DNA of 64,000 nucleotides, taken from assembly GCA_951813395.1 (NCBI GenBank), contig OX638356.1, positions 2,926,501 to 2,990,500 on the forward strand, given 5' to 3'. Position numbers and translations under genes: made by a program. Source of the DNA: Longimicrobiales bacterium (GTDB lineage: Bacteria; Gemmatimonadota; Gemmatimonadetes; Longimicrobiales; Gaopeijiaceae). Positions 62,243 through 64,000 of this stretch are shown piece after piece (position 1 is the stretch's first letter; each line of letters opens with the position of its first letter). Under the pieces are notes generated by a model. That model ran no database searches. It saw only the letters and a program-made list of their open reading frames with translations, and was not told the origin of the DNA.

Positions 62243-64000
62243 ATGGAACAAGTACTTTGTAAGAGCCCGCGTACCACAGCAGGAGTCATTGCTCTTGCTG
62301 CGCTGGCGTTCGCGCTACCCTCCGCTCTCGGGGCCCAGACGGGCTCGATCCGGGGGGAGGTGGTCGACGCCATCACGCTGAGGGCAATCGGAGGCGCCCA
62401 GGTCGAGATTGTCGAAACGCGCCGGGGTGGCCTGACCAACACCTCCGGCCAGTATCTCCTCCTCAACGTCCCCGTGGGCGAGCACGAGGTGCGGGTGCAG
62501 TTCATCGGGTTCGGCACCGCGACCCAGAGCGTGACGGTGACGAGCGGCGAGACCGCCGTTCTCGACTTCTCGCTCTCGCAGTCGGTGCTGCAGCTGGACC
62601 AGATCGTGGTCACGGGAACCGCGCAGGAGACGCAGGCGAGATCGGTGGGCAACACGGTTTCCACCATCGACGCCGCGGAGATCGTGGAAATCGCCCCGAT
62701 CAGCAACGTTCAGGAGCTGTTGACCGCCCGGACTCCCGGATTGACGCTGGTCGCCAACTCCGGTCAGGCCGGCGCGAGTTCCAAGCTTCGCATCCGGGGA
62801 GCGGGATCCCTTGCCGCGGGGCTGGCGCCCGTCGTGTATGTCGACGGAGTTCGAATGAAGTCGGGTACGCAGGGTGGCCTCGACGTGGGCTGGGGCGGCG
62901 CGCAGGGTACTGACGCCCTCGACTTCCTGAACCCGAACGACATCGAGTCGGTCGAGACGATCAAGGGCCCGGCAGCCTCGACGCTCTACGGCGCGGATGC
63001 GGCCGGCGGCGTAATCCAGATCATCACCAAGAAGGGCCGTGCCGGATCAGGACTGGTGTGGAACGCTTCCTTTGAGACCGGCTACAACGCGTGGGCGCTC
63101 AATACTCCGACAAACTACTGGAGGTGCACCGCGTCCAATATCTCCAATCCGGACATCTACCCGGGATGCTCGGGTGTTGCGGAAAACACGGTGTTGGAGG
63201 ATGACCCGGTGAAGCGTCACCCGATGGCGCTTCGCCAGAACGAAGGCGGACCTGACAACTACGCCGATCTCAGCACCTTCAACCTGTCCGCGCGCGGAGG
63301 CGGGGAAGCCTTCAACTACTACCTCTCGTTCGAGAATAGCGGCGAAGAGGGCGTCTACTACAACAACTTCTCCAACCGGACCTCGGGGCGCGCGAACTTC
63401 GGGTTCACGCCCACCGAAAGGTTCTCGACGACGGTCAACGTCGGGTACGCCCGGACCCACGTGCAGATGCCGTTTGCGAACAACTCCTCGAACTCGATTC
63501 TGCGAAACGGCTTCAGGGGAAGACCCGGGTCGTCCGCACCGTGGGAAGAAGGATTCAGGGGCTTCGGACCCATGCTGGCCAACGAGTACGACAATCAGAC
63601 CGAGGCCGAGCGCACGACCATCGCCATGACCGTCAACTACCAGCCAACGGACTGGTTCACGAACCGCCTCACGCTGGGGATGGACAAGCAGGACCGCAAC
63701 AACACCGAGGTCTACCAGATCGACACCACCGGTGCCCAGCCGTGGGGAGCCACGGCCGCCGGCGGTCGGGTCCAGCGCGACCTGCCCGTCGACCACTCGT
63801 GGACAGCCGACTACGCGGGTACGATCAGCACGGACATCACCGATGACCTCGCCTCGTCTCTGTCTGTCGGGGGCCAGCTGGTCAGGGAGCAGTTCTCGTC
63901 TCACTACGTCGAGGGACAGGGCTTCGTGGCCAACAACCTGAACCTCATCGGAACCGCGGCGACGACGCTGGCGTCGCAGGGATTCGTAGAGCAGACCTCC
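62243..64000 (+). CDS. SusC/RagA-family TonB-linked outer-membrane receptor, 5' part
   Basis: The gene starts at ATG 62243 with a strong ribosome-binding sequence (taggaggacgcc) and runs off the right edge after 586 codons without a stop. The signal peptide (VIALAALAFALPSALGAQ) is followed by a CarboxypepD_reg domain (GEVVDAITLRAIGGAQVEIV, FIGFGTATQSVTV). Next come the TonB-box-like DQIVVTGTA and plug domain (NVQELLTARTPGLTLVAN, RIRGAGSLAAGLAPVVYVDG, IESVETIKGPAASTLYGADA), then barrel strands. Such receptors import glycans, peptides or other large nutrients. A partner SusD-like gene would be expected beyond the window. Confidence 0.92.
   Translation, partial: MEQVLCKSPRTTAGVIALAALAFALPSALGAQTGSIRGEVVDAITLRAIGGAQVEIVETRRGGLTNTSGQYLLLNVPVGEHEVRVQFIGFGTATQSVTVTSGETAVLDFSLSQSVLQLDQIVVTGTAQETQARSVGNTVSTIDAAEIVEIAPISNVQELLTARTPGLTLVANSGQAGASSKLRIRGAGSLAAGLAPVVYVDGVRMKSGTQGGLDVGWGGAQGTDALDFLNPNDIESVETIKGPAASTLYGADAAGGVIQIITKKGRAGSGLVWNASFETGYNAWALNTPTNYWRCTASNISNPDIYPGCSGVAENTVLEDDPVKRHPMALRQNEGGPDNYADLSTFNLSARGGGEAFNYYLSFENSGEEGVYYNNFSNRTSGRANFGFTPTERFSTTVNVGYARTHVQMPFANNSSNSILRNGFRGRPGSSAPWEEGFRGFGPMLANEYDNQTEAERTTIAMTVNYQPTDWFTNRLTLGMDKQDRNNTEVYQIDTTGAQPWGATAAGGRVQRDLPVDHSWTADYAGTISTDITDDLASSLSVGGQLVREQFSSHYVEGQGFVANNLNLIGTAATTLASQGFVEQTS

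Overview
The window is GC-rich, gene-dense bacterial chromosome. The mix of lipoproteins, six-bladed beta-propellers, a sortilin/VPS10-like BNR protein, serine hydrolases of the beta-lactamase fold, a SusC/RagA receptor and proteins carrying detached CarboxypepD_reg-like domains best fits Gemmatimonadota, possibly a marine or host-associated lineage. No rRNA or other marker gene is present, so this placement is inference. Many starts are GTG or TTG and overlap the upstream stop (GTGA, ATGA, TGATG), so operons here look tightly coupled in translation.

Region 1 (1-4.7 kb) is accessory DNA. A lipoprotein gene runs off the left edge. A transposase with a lost catalytic segment (319-1412) and a second 270-bp copy of its 3' end (4216-4485) flank a three-gene cassette: YHYH-domain lipoprotein, MORN-repeat lipoprotein and SCO1/SenC copper protein. 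A short degenerate tandem repeat follows the cassette.

Region 2 (4.7-11.6 kb) holds a ProX-like editing deacylase, a secreted serine hydrolase, an unrecognised secreted protein, cardiolipin synthase coupled to an RsmC-like methyltransferase, and an exported amidohydrolase.

Region 3 (11.6-18.3 kb, minus strand) is a complete phosphate-uptake locus: OprP-like porin, pstS, a PhoU-like protein, pstC, pstA and two different pstB genes. It has two remarkable features. PhoU is fused to a domain resembling low-molecular-weight phosphatase/arsenate reductase whose catalytic Cys and Arg are gone. The two PstB proteins carry complementary defects, as expected for a heterodimer with one canonical and one degenerate ATP site. 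GTAAC/GTCAC direct repeats spaced about 11 bp lie upstream of the porin and of pstS.

Region 4 (18.3-27.5 kb) has a flotillin/NfeD membrane pair, a PQQ-type beta-propeller dehydrogenase, a membrane-anchored coiled-coil protein made of near-perfect heptads, an oxalate-CoA-ligase-like acyl-CoA synthetase with a PanE-like reductase, and an Nramp-fold transporter lacking the usual metal motifs.

Region 5 (27.8-32.7 kb) is an operon for a 2-oxoacid:ferredoxin oxidoreductase, with a GltD-like flavoprotein/ferredoxin subunit followed by KorA and KorB.

Region 6 (32.7-56.3 kb) is rich in exported proteins: beta-propellers, M24 and M23 peptidases, a metallo-beta-lactamase-fold hydrolase, a BNR-repeat protein, an Ig-like/LRR/metzincin giant, a TSUP permease, a second serine hydrolase, a HupE/UreJ-type protein, an NHL protein and a lectin-like lipoprotein.

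Region 7 (56.3-64 kb) has a creatininase-family protein, three tandem paralogues with CarboxypepD_reg-like domains, a di-heme cytochrome, a barrel-less TonB-plug protein on the opposite strand, and the 5' part of a SusC/RagA receptor running off the right edge.
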